Shown here piece by piece: positions 43,958 through 53,088 of a stretch of 64,000 bases of DNA. The DNA lies in the NCBI RefSeq assembly GCF_022836845.1, contig NZ_JAJNNZ010000003.1, forward strand, positions 62,001 through 126,000, written 5' to 3'. The position numbers and the translations under genes were made by a program. The first letter of the stretch is position 1; each line of letters opens with the position of its first letter. This DNA comes from Vibrio gelatinilyticus (GTDB lineage: Bacteria > Pseudomonadota > Gammaproteobacteria > Enterobacterales > Vibrionaceae). Below the pieces are notes generated by a model that did no database searches, had not been told where the DNA came from, and saw only the letters and a program-made list of their open reading frames with translations.

Positions 43958-44074
43958 TAAAAGCATGATGACGTAGATCTGTTCGCAAAAATAAGGCTGA
44001 GCTAGGAATAGTGGCTGTGACCTGTCTTACCATAGCCACCATCTTTATGGATGTCTTTGAAGGTACACTCCGCA

Positions 44075-44509
44075 ATGAGTAATGATGACGCAATACGATT
44101 ACAACTTTTCCACCGCGAGCATGGCTCCAAATCTCTTTATCCCATCTTTCAACTCAGTCCCAATGAGCTGCACAGCAATGACTACCAACACTGGCTTAGT
44201 GAAAAGCGTGCATTGGTGTTGGGCGATATTGAAGATTGCCATTGGATCAAAAGCTGCAGCGGGGGTTACGTTACCGAGGTGATCTTCCATCGTGACGGGC
44301 GACTGACTGAATACCGACTGTTCGACCGTTTTGAAACACAGGGCAATTGGAAGCTCGACAATGGGATCCTCAAAGCTGAAATTATCAAAGCGGAAAACCG
44401 CTACACGTTCAATGTTATTGGCAATGCCAATATCAACATTCATTCAGCCGTCGAGTTGAAAAATAATGAACTACATTCGTATCTGAAGCTGGCTCAGGTG
44501 AAGGGGTAG
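44075..44509 (+). CDS. Conserved hypothetical protein
   Basis: A 144-residue soluble protein. Its second half looks like a small beta-sheet domain (VTEVIFHRDGRLTEYRLFD; GNWKLDNGILKAEII), similar to calycin-like or lipocalin-like sandwiches. I place the start at 44075 after GAAGG; an in-frame ATG at 44051 is possible. Its stop codon directly abuts the next gene, so the two form an operon. The function is unknown. Confidence 0.65.
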   Translation: MSNDDAIRLQLFHREHGSKSLYPIFQLSPNELHSNDYQHWLSEKRALVLGDIEDCHWIKSCSGGYVTEVIFHRDGRLTEYRLFDRFETQGNWKLDNGILKAEIIKAENRYTFNVIGNANINIHSAVELKNNELHSYLKLAQVKG

Positions 44510-45208
44510 ATGATGCATCAATGGGTAGTCGAGACACAGAAGGCTCTCGCTCCGTTAGCGAACGCCGAAAACGCCAGCTTTATGAAATCGTACATGCGAG
44601 GTCAGTTTGAGTTCTATGGCATTCAGTCGGGGCCAAGACGAGAAGCCATGAAGCACTTATTTACTCACGCTCAGTTACCAGAAGTGGATGAACTGTCATT
44701 AGTGATTGATGAGCTGTGGTCTTTGCCACAGCGTGAGTTTCAAATGGTTGCTGTCGATCTGCTTATTAAGATGAAGAAAAAGTTGCCAGTCACTATGTTG
44801 GCAGATCTGCAAGGCTGGATCACCACTAAATCGTGGTGGGATACCGTGGATATGTTGGCCACTCATATTGCCGGTGGTTTCTATCTCAGATACCCGAATG
44901 AGACGATGAAATACATCGCATTATGGCGTGTTAAAGACAATATTTGGTTGCGACGAACGACCTTGCTATATCAATTAAAGTACAAAGAAAATACCGACGT
45001 GCCTTTGCTATTTTCTCTCATTAAAGATAACAAAAGTGATAGTGAGTTTTTCATTCAGAAAGCGATTGGCTGGGTGCTCAGAGAATATTCCAAAACCGAC
45101 GCAGAGGCGGTCATTGCGTTTATCGAAACCGAGAAACTGCAAGGCTTAGCCAAGCGAGAAGGGTTAAAGTGGCTAAAAAGCCAAGGTCATATCCCTTCAT
45201 CGCCTTAA
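44510..45208 (+). CDS. DNA alkylation repair protein (AlkD-like)
   Basis: A 232-residue all-helical protein of HEAT-like repeats with the AlkD family pattern: MRGQFEFYGIQSGPRREAMK near residue 28, WSLPQREFQMVAVDLL near 70, WWDTVDMLATHIAGG near 108, IWLRRTTLLYQLKYKE near 145, and FFIQKAIGWVLREYSKTD near 184. It would be a DNA glycosylase for alkylated bases. The Trp, Asp and Arg positions that line the AlkD DNA cleft are present. It starts on the base after the previous stop (ATG 44510, or 44513). Confidence 0.88.
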   Translation: MMHQWVVETQKALAPLANAENASFMKSYMRGQFEFYGIQSGPRREAMKHLFTHAQLPEVDELSLVIDELWSLPQREFQMVAVDLLIKMKKKLPVTMLADLQGWITTKSWWDTVDMLATHIAGGFYLRYPNETMKYIALWRVKDNIWLRRTTLLYQLKYKENTDVPLLFSLIKDNKSDSEFFIQKAIGWVLREYSKTDAEAVIAFIETEKLQGLAKREGLKWLKSQGHIPSSP

Positions 45209-45226
45209 CAATCATAGCGAAGCTAA

Positions 45227-45260
45227 CTGGCACTATCGATTACGTATCAGATAGCGCCAG
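45227..45260. terminator. Inverted repeat between converging genes
   Basis: CTGGCACTATC pairs with GATAGCGCCAG (one G-T or A-C type position) across a 12-base loop. There is no clear T run; it may be a weak bidirectional terminator. Confidence 0.4.
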
Positions 45261-45270
45261 AAAAGTGAGG

Positions 45271-45507
45271 TCAGTGTGTCGAAACGGTGAGCAAACGCCA
45301 ATCGATGGTGGCACGTGACTTTTGCATTCTACAACCATTACAGTAATAGCTGACATTGCCACACGCTTTCAAAGATTCAAGCTGCTCTCCACAATCAGAA
45401 CAAAAAGGCGTTTTGCGAAATTTTGTGTTGCATTGATTACAGGTATTGCCTGTTTCTTGCGGAATTTCAACGTTGCAGTCAGGGCAGATTAGAGCTGCAT
45501 TATTCAT
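45271..45507 (-). CDS. YfgJ-like double zinc-ribbon protein
   Basis: A 78-residue protein with four CxxC pairs: CPDC (residues 9-12), CNQC (24-27), CSDC (36-39) and CNGC (56-59). This is the two-ribbon layout of E. coli YfgJ, including the shared LESLKACGNVSYYCNGC block. It probably binds two zinc ions; its cellular role is unknown. It lies 62 bp downstream of an SDR gene in the same direction. Confidence 0.85.
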   Translation of the reverse strand: MNNAALICPDCNVEIPQETGNTCNQCNTKFRKTPFCSDCGEQLESLKACGNVSYYCNGCRMQKSRATIDWRLLTVSTH

Positions 45508-45569
45508 ATTGCCTCCTTTGATTGTCAGGGCTCATGCCCTGGTGATTGGATTAATATTTCTGGATCACT

Positions 45570-46340
45570 TTAAAGTGAGCGTAATAGGTGTCCGCCGTCT
45601 ACTGGCGTACAAGTTCCTGTGATAAAACTTGATGCATCGCTCGCTAGAAACATGAACATCCCATCGAGATCTGAGAGCTTACCTTCCCGGCCCAGGGGCG
45701 GTAGGTCGGTAAACACGTTGTTGCCATTATCATCATATTCAGCCTCCGTCATCTCGGTGTGGAATGTGCCCGGGCTGATGGCATTCACTCGAATACCGTG
45801 CTCTGCTACTTCAAGTGCCAGGTTTTTGGTTAATGAAAGTAATGCGGTTTTTGACATCGCGTAGCTTGAAATGCCAGCAGCATGGCCATGAGCCGCAATA
45901 GAGATTAGGTTGATAATGCTGCCTTGCTTACCTTGTGCAATCAGTCGATCGCATGCGGTTTTGGAAACGCGCCATGCGCCTTTGAAGTTCACGTCAAAAA
46001 CGCGGTCCATGTCTTCTTCACATGTATCGCTCACCGCCTGAAACTCACCACTGATGCCAGCGTTGTTGATGATAATATCGGGTGTACCGAATTGAGAGTG
46101 GGCAAGTTCAAAAGCACTGTGCACTGATGCTGCGTCGCGAACATCCATTTCAACGGCATAGGCTTTTGCGCCTTGCTGATGAAGTTCTGTTACCAAAGCA
46201 TCAAGTCGCTCGATTCTTCGCGCGGCCACAATCACATTGCACCCAGCTAAGGCGAATGTTTTCGCGATATGAGCGCCAATACCACTCGATGCTCCGGTTA
46301 TTAGTGCCGTCTTTCCTTTCAGACTAAATAGATTTTGCAT
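45570..46340 (-). CDS. SDR-family oxidoreductase
   Basis: A 256-residue classical short-chain dehydrogenase: TGASSGIGAHIAKTF at about 15-29, NNAGIS near 92, Ser in LISIAAHG near 145, and YAMSK with Tyr and Lys near 157-161, ending with FITGTCTPVDGG. An Arg-Arg after strand 2 suggests NADP. I chose ATG 46340; AAGGAAAG lies ten bases upstream. The substrate is unknown. Confidence 0.87.
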   Translation of the reverse strand: MQNLFSLKGKTALITGASSGIGAHIAKTFALAGCNVIVAARRIERLDALVTELHQQGAKAYAVEMDVRDAASVHSAFELAHSQFGTPDIIINNAGISGEFQAVSDTCEEDMDRVFDVNFKGAWRVSKTACDRLIAQGKQGSIINLISIAAHGHAAGISSYAMSKTALLSLTKNLALEVAEHGIRVNAISPGTFHTEMTEAEYDDNGNNVFTDLPPLGREGKLSDLDGMFMFLASDASSFITGTCTPVDGGHLLRSL

Positions 46341-46602
46341 GTTGTTTTCACTTTCCTTAGTGACTGATTGCAAAAAGTCACGGATATTGATTGTGTATCA
46401 CCTGGCATGAAACGCTTGGCAATACGCAGCTTTTCAATTTACTGTTGGTGGAATACCACATTATTTTCTCAATACGTAGGCTGAACAAGTAACATACTGT
46501 ATCGGCCTATCTCACTAATCTTTCTCTCTTCTGTGCTGGTAAAATTGGCTACAGCGCTTAAAATGCAGATTCAATTTAAAAGCTAACTAGAGCGACCTTC
46601 CT

Positions 46603-47064
46603 ATGCTTCGTGATTACACTTTCAACTGTCTTGTTACAATGCCACGCCAAGAACTCGAAGAGTTTAGCGTTCGAATGATCAGTAAAATGGTGCCAGAAGA
46701 TGTGATGAGCGAACTGTTCACTTTTGAGCATGAGGAAGTAGATAGCGAAGAACGTATGATGTCGGCAAGGCTGGATGCGAGTTTGCGTATGACGGCGATT
46801 GCCTTAAGCGAAATCCAACAAGCATTCGATGAATCTGAGAATGCGAAACAAAACAGTGAAAGAATGACACGACTTGTGCTTTGGCACTTTTATGCCATTT
46901 CTTTTAATCTGGAGCAGGCGATCACCCTAGAAACGCATTGTGAGCAGGTAGAAAAGTTGTTGGTCAACCCTCCGGCCGATGCCTTTGGCTGGGTGAAAAT
47001 ACTCACCGATTTATTGCACACTTACGCGAGCATTAACGCAAAGCAAAACTCACAAGAATCGTAA
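46603..47064 (+). CDS. Hypothetical helical protein
   Basis: A 153-residue soluble, acidic, helical protein (EEFSVRMISKMVPEDVMSEL; MTAIALSEIQQAFDESENAK). There is no signal peptide, Cys cluster or enzyme motif. The ribosome site before ATG 46603 is weak. It lies 54 bp upstream of the next gene. The family is not recognised. Confidence 0.62.
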   Translation: MLRDYTFNCLVTMPRQELEEFSVRMISKMVPEDVMSELFTFEHEEVDSEERMMSARLDASLRMTAIALSEIQQAFDESENAKQNSERMTRLVLWHFYAISFNLEQAITLETHCEQVEKLLVNPPADAFGWVKILTDLLHTYASINAKQNSQES

Positions 47065-47118
47065 ACTCGAATGCTACTTAAGGCTATGATAGCCTGATAT
47101 TTTTCACACGGAGAAGTC

Positions 47119-48117
47119 ATGTCTAAACCACTCAATGAATGTATCGTTCCTATGTATCCCACTATACAAGCGCTGGATGTTGATGGTTTAGATGCAGGAG
47201 AGCATAAGTTTTGGTTTGCAGTGGCTACTGATGCGATTGGTCATCCACAAACATTACCTGTACGCGTTTTTAAAGGGGCGCGACCCGGAAAGAAAATCAT
47301 GATTACTGCTGGTATTCATGGCGATGAGCAAAACGGCATTTTGACCGCGCAGCAATTGGCGCGAGAACTGATTGGTAGAGTGAACGCAGGTGTCGTGATC
47401 ATTGTACCTACAGTCAATTTGTCGGGGATCGCGCGTCACAGTCGTGATTTTCATTCAGCGGCGCCTGACAGTTCCACATCAAATCTAAATCGAGTGTTTC
47501 CGGGAAACCCAACAGGGGATGAAGCGAGCCGTTTTGCACACAGTTTGTGGAAAAACCTCTTGCAGCCCAACGCAGATTTAGCGATAGACCTACACTCGCA
47601 AACCTCAGGTGCGGCTTATCCGCTCTACGCTTTTGCTGATTATCGTCTTGAAGACGCGATTTGCATGGCGAGATTACTCAACCCTGATGTCATTCTTAAT
47701 GATCCCGGTGATCCAGGTATTTTGGAAACGGTTTATAACCGTGCTGAAATCCCTTCTATCACTATTGAAGTTGGTATTGGCCGATATTCCGATTTATCGA
47801 TGGTAGAGCGAGCGGTGCAGGGGCTGCTTAATATCTTGCGTTCCTATGACTTGATAGATGGTGAGGTTGTTTCTCAAGCTCAACCTTGTAAAGAAGGGGA
47901 GCAGATCATGAGTATTCGTGCAAGCCAGGGCGGGTTCGTGATTAGCCATGTTCAGTTACTTGAAGAAGTAAGCGAAGGGCAGAGAGTTGCGACACAATAC
48001 AACAGCTTTGGGGATGAAATTGAGCACTATTACGCGCCGTCAGAGGGCGTAGTGATCAGTCATAATGTTGAATCGGTAAGGGCGCCGGGTTCCCTAATCG
48101 TCAGGCTGATCAAATAA
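47119..48117 (+). CDS. Succinylglutamate desuccinylase/aspartoacylase-family zinc hydrolase
   Basis: A 332-residue M14-type amidohydrolase. Zinc ligands appear as H67 and E70 (GIHGDEQNG) and H159 (DLHSQTSG). The catalytic Glu is in SITIEVGIGRYS near residue 220. An Arg-rich substrate loop (IARHSRDFHS) is typical. The C-terminal 80 residues form a lipoyl-like beta domain. The substrate is an N-acyl amino acid or a related amide; which one is not readable. The ATG follows GGAGAAGTC. Confidence 0.87.
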   Translation: MSKPLNECIVPMYPTIQALDVDGLDAGEHKFWFAVATDAIGHPQTLPVRVFKGARPGKKIMITAGIHGDEQNGILTAQQLARELIGRVNAGVVIIVPTVNLSGIARHSRDFHSAAPDSSTSNLNRVFPGNPTGDEASRFAHSLWKNLLQPNADLAIDLHSQTSGAAYPLYAFADYRLEDAICMARLLNPDVILNDPGDPGILETVYNRAEIPSITIEVGIGRYSDLSMVERAVQGLLNILRSYDLIDGEVVSQAQPCKEGEQIMSIRASQGGFVISHVQLLEEVSEGQRVATQYNSFGDEIEHYYAPSEGVVISHNVESVRAPGSLIVRLIK

Positions 48118-48118
48118 C

Positions 48119-48144
48119 AAAAGCGGGAGCCAGTGGCTCCCGTG
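48119..48144 (-). terminator. Terminator between converging hydrolase genes
   Basis: GGGAGCC-AGT-GGCTCCC. On the minus strand it is followed by GCTTTTG. Confidence 0.65.
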
Positions 48145-48157
48145 TTGGTCTTAAAGA

Positions 48158-49384
48158 TTAGATGTGATCAAGTCGAATATGGCTGTTTTTCAGGTCATCG
48201 TGAGTGATGCCTTGGCCATCATTAAATTTATTAAAGTGGCGCAGTAGACCGGCGATGGCATGAATCGAGCCAAGTAAGTCCCCAGTATGAGCAGACTCAG
48301 AACCGGTGTGCATGTTACGGATCGGGTAGCCAATGCTGATCGCTGCGCTGTCCACACCCGCGAGTGCCGCAGCCATGCCGTCAGTACCCATATCACGACC
48401 AGAGAAGTCGAGTTGATATGGGATGTTTTTCTCGCGACAGACTTCTTCGATGACTTTCACTAAAAACTCAGAGGTCACTGAACCACGGCCGATGGTAAAA
48501 CCGTCTCCCATTTTCAGAGGGTTCATATTGCGACTGCCAATCCCAGGTGCCGCTTCATAATCGTGGTTTACATCTGTTGCAATCAGTACGTCTGGCTTAA
48601 GCTCGCCTACTAACTGAGTCGAACCGAAGCGACCGATCTCTTCATGAGTTGCTACTGTGTAGAGCACGCGAACATTATCCAGCCCTTCTTTAGCGATCAG
48701 TCGTGCTATTTCTACAACAGAGAAACAACCTAAACCGTTGTCCAGATACGCACCGTAGAATGTGTCTGGTGACACTCCACGTTTAATAGGGCGATCGAGT
48801 AAGATTGGGTCGCCAACGCGCAGCCCTAATGCTTCTACCTGTGCTTTTCTGTTATCACCGTGGGTGTGCAATTCTAGATAAATCGACTCTGGCTTAATGC
48901 CTTGTTCCCCAGAGCGTTGTGCTGGCGTTGAGAAATGAATAGCGCCTAACGCTTCAACCGTGCAATTGCTGATCACTTTGTAAGTCGACGGTTTATCTGG
49001 GTGCTGACAGAAGACTTGCACTTCATGGCCTATCAGCGTCGTTGGAAGGAACGAATCTGTATTGATCCAAACCTTACCATCTTTGTCGATTTTGCGAACC
49101 TGCATGCGAATTTTATCAGCGTGACCAACAATCATAACGCTAACAAGATCATCTCGTCCTGGATGAGAATCAAAGACGAGACCAGCGTTACCTTTAAACT
49201 GGTGTATTCCCCAGCCTTCAGGCATAAAAGACTCAAACTCTGGCTTAATAACGCCGTAAGTCATGGCGGCTTCAAATCCAATTGGTGAAGGGGAAGCAAG
49301 AACTTTCTTCATGAATTCAAATTGCTCATTTGGCATCTCGGTCTGCCAAGATTGTTTTTGCTCTATTTCGATTTTAGTTGTCAT
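48158..49384 (-). CDS. M42-family metallo-aminopeptidase
   Basis: A 408-residue dinuclear zinc peptidase. Ligands and catalytic residues are visible: H88 with D90 (VGHADKI), bridging D215 (YLDNGLG), E248/E249 (THEEIG), D271 (ATDVNHD) and a late His (NMHTGSESAHTGD). The length exceeds standard M42 enzymes (about 350) because of an N-terminal extension and a middle insert. It probably trims peptides in the cytoplasm. I chose ATG 49384 with AAGAGA upstream. Confidence 0.85.
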   Translation of the reverse strand: MTTKIEIEQKQSWQTEMPNEQFEFMKKVLASPSPIGFEAAMTYGVIKPEFESFMPEGWGIHQFKGNAGLVFDSHPGRDDLVSVMIVGHADKIRMQVRKIDKDGKVWINTDSFLPTTLIGHEVQVFCQHPDKPSTYKVISNCTVEALGAIHFSTPAQRSGEQGIKPESIYLELHTHGDNRKAQVEALGLRVGDPILLDRPIKRGVSPDTFYGAYLDNGLGCFSVVEIARLIAKEGLDNVRVLYTVATHEEIGRFGSTQLVGELKPDVLIATDVNHDYEAAPGIGSRNMNPLKMGDGFTIGRGSVTSEFLVKVIEEVCREKNIPYQLDFSGRDMGTDGMAAALAGVDSAAISIGYPIRNMHTGSESAHTGDLLGSIHAIAGLLRHFNKFNDGQGITHDDLKNSHIRLDHI

Positions 49385-49709
49385 GTTTGTTCTCTTATCT
49401 ATGTGTACCACTGCCTCACTCGCCGATGAAGCTCACTTTTTGATGACTCAAACTTCTATTGGCGGTAAGAGAAGCACACACGCTATCGCTTGTGGCTTTT
49501 GGCTGCAAGTCCAAAGTGGATTAAATTGGAGCCGTTTCGGTTAATAAACCTGTTCTTAATGTGGAGAACGAGGGGGAGGAGGGAGTAGCAAGGCGTATTG
49601 TTGATCTTGGATAGGAAAATAGTAGGTCGCCTGTACTTAAGGACGTCATTCCTGTTTCTTTTACTGTACTATCATAATGATAATGAAGACTTATGAGGAA
49701 ATGTTTTGT
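49385..49709. other. Intergenic region between divergent genes
   Basis: About 325 bp with no supported gene. It holds the promoters of the M42 peptidase and the LysR regulator. A purine-rich stretch (GAGGGGGAGGAGGGAG, near 49567) is the only notable sequence. Confidence 0.45.
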
Positions 49710-50645
49710 ATGCAATCAAAGTTGGAAGAACTTGACCTAAACCTACTCAAGCTACTTCGTGTCGTCGTAGAAACTCGCAATACCTCGCAAGCTGCGGAAA
49801 TTCTGGGGATCTCTCAAACCAGCGTCAGCCGCGGTATGGCAAAGTTACGAGAAACCTTTGGCGATCAGCTGTTCATCCGTAAAGCGCATGGCGTAGAGCC
49901 ATCGGAACTGGCTGAAAAACTGGCTGAAGCTGCGGATAATATGCTAAAGCCGTTCAGTCAGGTACTGGAAGCCTATCAGACGTTTGACCCGCAAGAGTTC
50001 GAGGGCAGCGTGTCTATAGCGGTGGAACTCAGTCTGTTAGAAGTATTCGGTCCGGGATTATACCGAGCACTCAACAACGCCCTGCCGAAGGCCAAAATAA
50101 AGTTGGTCTACTGGAGAGAGGAGTCATTGCATCATCTGTTCGACAGGCAACTGGACTACATGATTCACTACTCAATCCTCCCGTTGCCTCAAGATATTTA
50201 TGTCCACCACTTATCTGAAATCGCCGTCAGTCTGGTGGCCCGAAAAGATCACCCTGTCCTGAGTCAATCCAGTGATTGGGAAGATATTCACCATCTTCCT
50301 TTGATTAAATTGGTCGCGGAAGCGATGAAGAGTAAACACGACCCTTTCGATGAGCTATACATCAGCAGAGGGTACGAGCCTAACATTTGCTTAGTGACAC
50401 ACAGTATCCCGATTGTTGTCGAGAAACTCGTCAACTCAGATGCAATTAAATTCAATAGCAGCTATCTGCTTTCTCATAGTGATCAACTTGAATGTTATCC
50501 GTTACCGAAACTTCCACGAGAACTAAGGAAATTCAGTGTTTCCGGTTGTTATCTCCAGTCAAAACGTGGTTACCCTATTAATCAGTTCTTACATCAAACA
50601 CTGCAAAGCTTTTTTAACTCTATCGTGCAGCCTGTCGTCAGCTAA
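49710..50645 (+). CDS. LysR-family transcriptional regulator
   Basis: A 311-residue regulator. The N-terminal winged helix-turn-helix (LNLLKLLRVVVETRNTSQAA, then GISQTSVSRGMAKLRETFGDQLF) is followed by an effector-binding domain. I place the start at ATG 49710, nine bases after GAGGAA; several ATG codons up to 49677 are also in frame. It reads into a region with an exported DUF3943 protein and an RND pump, and may control one of them, but no operator was identified. Confidence 0.88.
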   Translation: MQSKLEELDLNLLKLLRVVVETRNTSQAAEILGISQTSVSRGMAKLRETFGDQLFIRKAHGVEPSELAEKLAEAADNMLKPFSQVLEAYQTFDPQEFEGSVSIAVELSLLEVFGPGLYRALNNALPKAKIKLVYWREESLHHLFDRQLDYMIHYSILPLPQDIYVHHLSEIAVSLVARKDHPVLSQSSDWEDIHHLPLIKLVAEAMKSKHDPFDELYISRGYEPNICLVTHSIPIVVEKLVNSDAIKFNSSYLLSHSDQLECYPLPKLPRELRKFSVSGCYLQSKRGYPINQFLHQTLQSFFNSIVQPVVS

Positions 50646-50945
50646 TTTGACATTTCGCGAGGGTTTAACCTTTAGATTCTCGCGTTTGCCTTTATTGGCA
50701 GCTACCTCTCTTTCTGCGAACAGTTCACATTATATTTAGTGAATTGTCTTCTTGATAAATCATTTATGAATATCTGATATACGTTCATTTGTTTCTGTCA
50801 CAACTCTACACTCTCACCGCACTAAACAATACATAGATTTTCATTGGCCAAGTGCCCATTAATGATAGCCGGAATTTAAGGAATAGAAATTTCGTCATGA
50901 GCAAAGGATGGGCATAAATCCAAATATATCAGAAGCAGAAACACT
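50646..50945. other. Intergenic region before DUF3943 gene
   Basis: About 300 bp with the LysR terminator at its left end and otherwise AT-rich sequence. Start-site control of the DUF3943 gene should lie near 50850-50945. I see no clear operator. Confidence 0.4.
50656..50687 (+). terminator. Probable terminator of LysR gene
   Basis: CGCGAG/CTCGCG with a 17-base loop is followed by TTTG. The T run is weak. Confidence 0.4.
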
Positions 50946-52376
50946 ATGATGAATACACTGACCATATCGATGCTCACTGCGTCCGTTTTTTTAAGCGCTC
51001 CTGTTCTATCCGATTCACTCCCATTATATATCGACCACCAGCACTCCGATCTGGCTGACCATTGGAGAACGTCACTCACCGATTTCACCCAGCTCTCGGA
51101 ACCGAACACTACAGATTTTACAATCAGAACCAGCCCAGAAAAGTCCAACACGGCATGGGAAGAACTTCCAGACACCAGCCCCCTTTATAGGAACCCTTAT
51201 CGAGTGTCACTGTTCTCCCCTCAACATGGTGAAGATAGCGCCCGACTCTGGTCGCAAACAAAGTCCATTGCCGCATACGGAGTGGGCGTAGCAGGTGTGC
51301 TTGCACTGATGCCGGAATCAATCACAAACTGGGAAAAAGGCGGGGACGATCTTTTTAGCAAATGGGTTGATAACGTTAGCAGTGGTCCAACTTGGGATCG
51401 AGATGACTGGGCTATCAATTATCTCGGCCACCCTTATTTTGGCGGTGTGTACTATCAAGCGGCACGTAAATCCGGTTACCGTCAATGGGACTCATTTATT
51501 TATTCCGCTATGATGTCGACGTTCTACTGGGAGTACGGTATCGAAGCCTTTGCGGAGGTGCCGTCTATTCAGGATCTGTTCGTTACCCCTATTCTTGGAT
51601 GGGTATACGGAGAGTGGGCCTACAATAAAGAACAGGAGATCCGACTGACAGGCGGTACAGTCTGGGGCTCAAAGTCACTGGGTAATGTGTCTCTGTTCTT
51701 GCTAGACCCAGTAGACAGTCTGGGCAACGGCGTTAACCATATAGCAGGAAGAGAAATCGTTAGAGCTGGTACCGGATTTGTCGGCGTGCAAAACGTAAAT
51801 ACTCCCAATGGCGTTTCAGAGCGTCAGTTCAGGTTTGAAGTGCAGTACTCGCTTGATGCGACTCCGGGTTCTTCACGTACCAGAAAGAGTTACCACTCTC
51901 AAAATAGCGAGGATCCCGTTACCTATAGCATCGTGGGAGTCTCGGCGGGTGCCAGTTATGTTGAGCCATCGGACTATTGGGAGCTAGACCCTGGTGCAGG
52001 CGTATCGTTCACTGTTGGCTTGCACTTCAGCCCTGCATTTTCTGGCCACCTAACTTACACCCGAGCGTCGCTGAATGACCGAGAAACACATCAATCGGTA
52101 ACGTATGAAAGCTACAGTGCAAATGGACTTTACTACTTTAATACTGATTCAAAACTGCGCCCATTTGTTACCGCAGGTTTTGGTGAAAGTCTGAAAAATG
52201 AAGATACCAAAACCAAGCAGTTCCAGTTAAATGCCGGTGCAGGTCTACACTATGCGCTTCACCCGAATTGGGCGCTTCAGGCAGAGTGGCGACACGCGGG
52301 CCGACCATCCGCTAAAGCAAGCGAAAATATTGCAACGGGTCGATTGGTTTACCGATTTGGTAAAGGGGAAATATAG
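50946..52376 (+). CDS. DUF3943-domain exported protein with C-terminal barrel
   Basis: A 476-residue protein. A signal peptide covers residues 1 to about 22. The DUF3943 part (about 75-260) includes NYLGHPYFGGVYYQAARKSG, WEYGIEAFAEVPSIQDLFVTP and GGTVWGSKSLG. The last 200 residues alternate in beta strands and end YRFGKGEI, an outer-membrane-barrel-like finish. Family members are predicted lipid-modifying or outer-membrane proteins; no activity is established. The start is ATG 50946 or 50949, with a poor ribosome site. Confidence 0.78.
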   Translation: MMNTLTISMLTASVFLSAPVLSDSLPLYIDHQHSDLADHWRTSLTDFTQLSEPNTTDFTIRTSPEKSNTAWEELPDTSPLYRNPYRVSLFSPQHGEDSARLWSQTKSIAAYGVGVAGVLALMPESITNWEKGGDDLFSKWVDNVSSGPTWDRDDWAINYLGHPYFGGVYYQAARKSGYRQWDSFIYSAMMSTFYWEYGIEAFAEVPSIQDLFVTPILGWVYGEWAYNKEQEIRLTGGTVWGSKSLGNVSLFLLDPVDSLGNGVNHIAGREIVRAGTGFVGVQNVNTPNGVSERQFRFEVQYSLDATPGSSRTRKSYHSQNSEDPVTYSIVGVSAGASYVEPSDYWELDPGAGVSFTVGLHFSPAFSGHLTYTRASLNDRETHQSVTYESYSANGLYYFNTDSKLRPFVTAGFGESLKNEDTKTKQFQLNAGAGLHYALHPNWALQAEWRHAGRPSAKASENIATGRLVYRFGKGEI

Positions 52377-52390
52377 ACCAAGTCAAATCA

Positions 52391-52433
52391 AAAACGCACC
52401 AGAATACTTTGCTTATTCTGGTGCGTTTTTTTT
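52391..52433 (+). terminator. Strong terminator of DUF3943 gene
   Basis: A stem built on CGCACCAGAATA and its complement, with a short loop, is followed by eight T. Confidence 0.92.
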
Positions 52434-52442
52434 GTGGTCGCG

Positions 52443-52480
52443 ATAAAAAAAGCTGAACCTTAAATAAAGGCTCAGCTTTT
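52443..52480 (-). terminator. Terminator of the minus-strand gene at 52506
   Basis: AAAAGCTGAxCCTT pairs with AAGGxTCAGCTTTT. On the minus strand the stem is followed by TTT. Confidence 0.8.
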
Positions 52481-52505
52481 GGTGTGGAAACATTGCTAAC
52501 TCTAC

Positions 52506-52871
52506 TCAGACTTCATTGCACTGACGAACGGCCAGTCGACTTTCTATAAAAGAAAGATCCAGGCCATCAAGTGTCGTATCAAATACCACACAATCTAGCC
52601 AAAACACGTCTAATAACAGGTGGATATCATCAGTTAACTGTTCCAAGCCCTGCTTAGTCATGGCTTGGGCATCATGCCCCCAAGTCTTTGAAATATCAAT
52701 TATAATTCGTCTACCAAGTTCAGTATTTGTTCCGTACTCAACCTCATTTATTCCTGCTACAAGAATCACTTTACATGGTCCATCACCAATATCCAGTAAA
52801 CCATAAGGCCGGTCATTGAGATGGATGGATTCTTGATAGTAGGTTTGCCGTAGCGTGTGCCTACTGCTCAT
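52506..52871 (-). CDS. Hypothetical acidic protein
   Basis: A 121-residue acidic soluble protein, with a compact alpha/beta look (PCKVILVAGINEVEYGT; DDIHLLLDVFWLDCVVFD). There is no signal peptide or known motif. Its size and acidity recall small chaperones, but nothing specific supports that. The ATG follows AGAGGT, and a terminator follows 26 bp after the stop. It is monocistronic. Confidence 0.6.
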   Translation of the reverse strand: MSSRHTLRQTYYQESIHLNDRPYGLLDIGDGPCKVILVAGINEVEYGTNTELGRRIIIDISKTWGHDAQAMTKQGLEQLTDDIHLLLDVFWLDCVVFDTTLDGLDLSFIESRLAVRQCNEV

Positions 52872-53088
52872 TTGTACCTCTTAATACATTCAAATTTTCA
52901 CTATTAGCCTACTTATCAACTGCTACAAATTGAACGAATAGGAGTTATTCATTATTGCAAAAAGCCAAATAGCAAATATGAATAACTGCTAAACGTGGCG
53001 TGATGAGGCAAATTCTTTAAACTGCCAGCCAACAGACACAACCTGTCTAAATTAATTTAAATATTTTAAAGAAACCTTGGAGAAAACC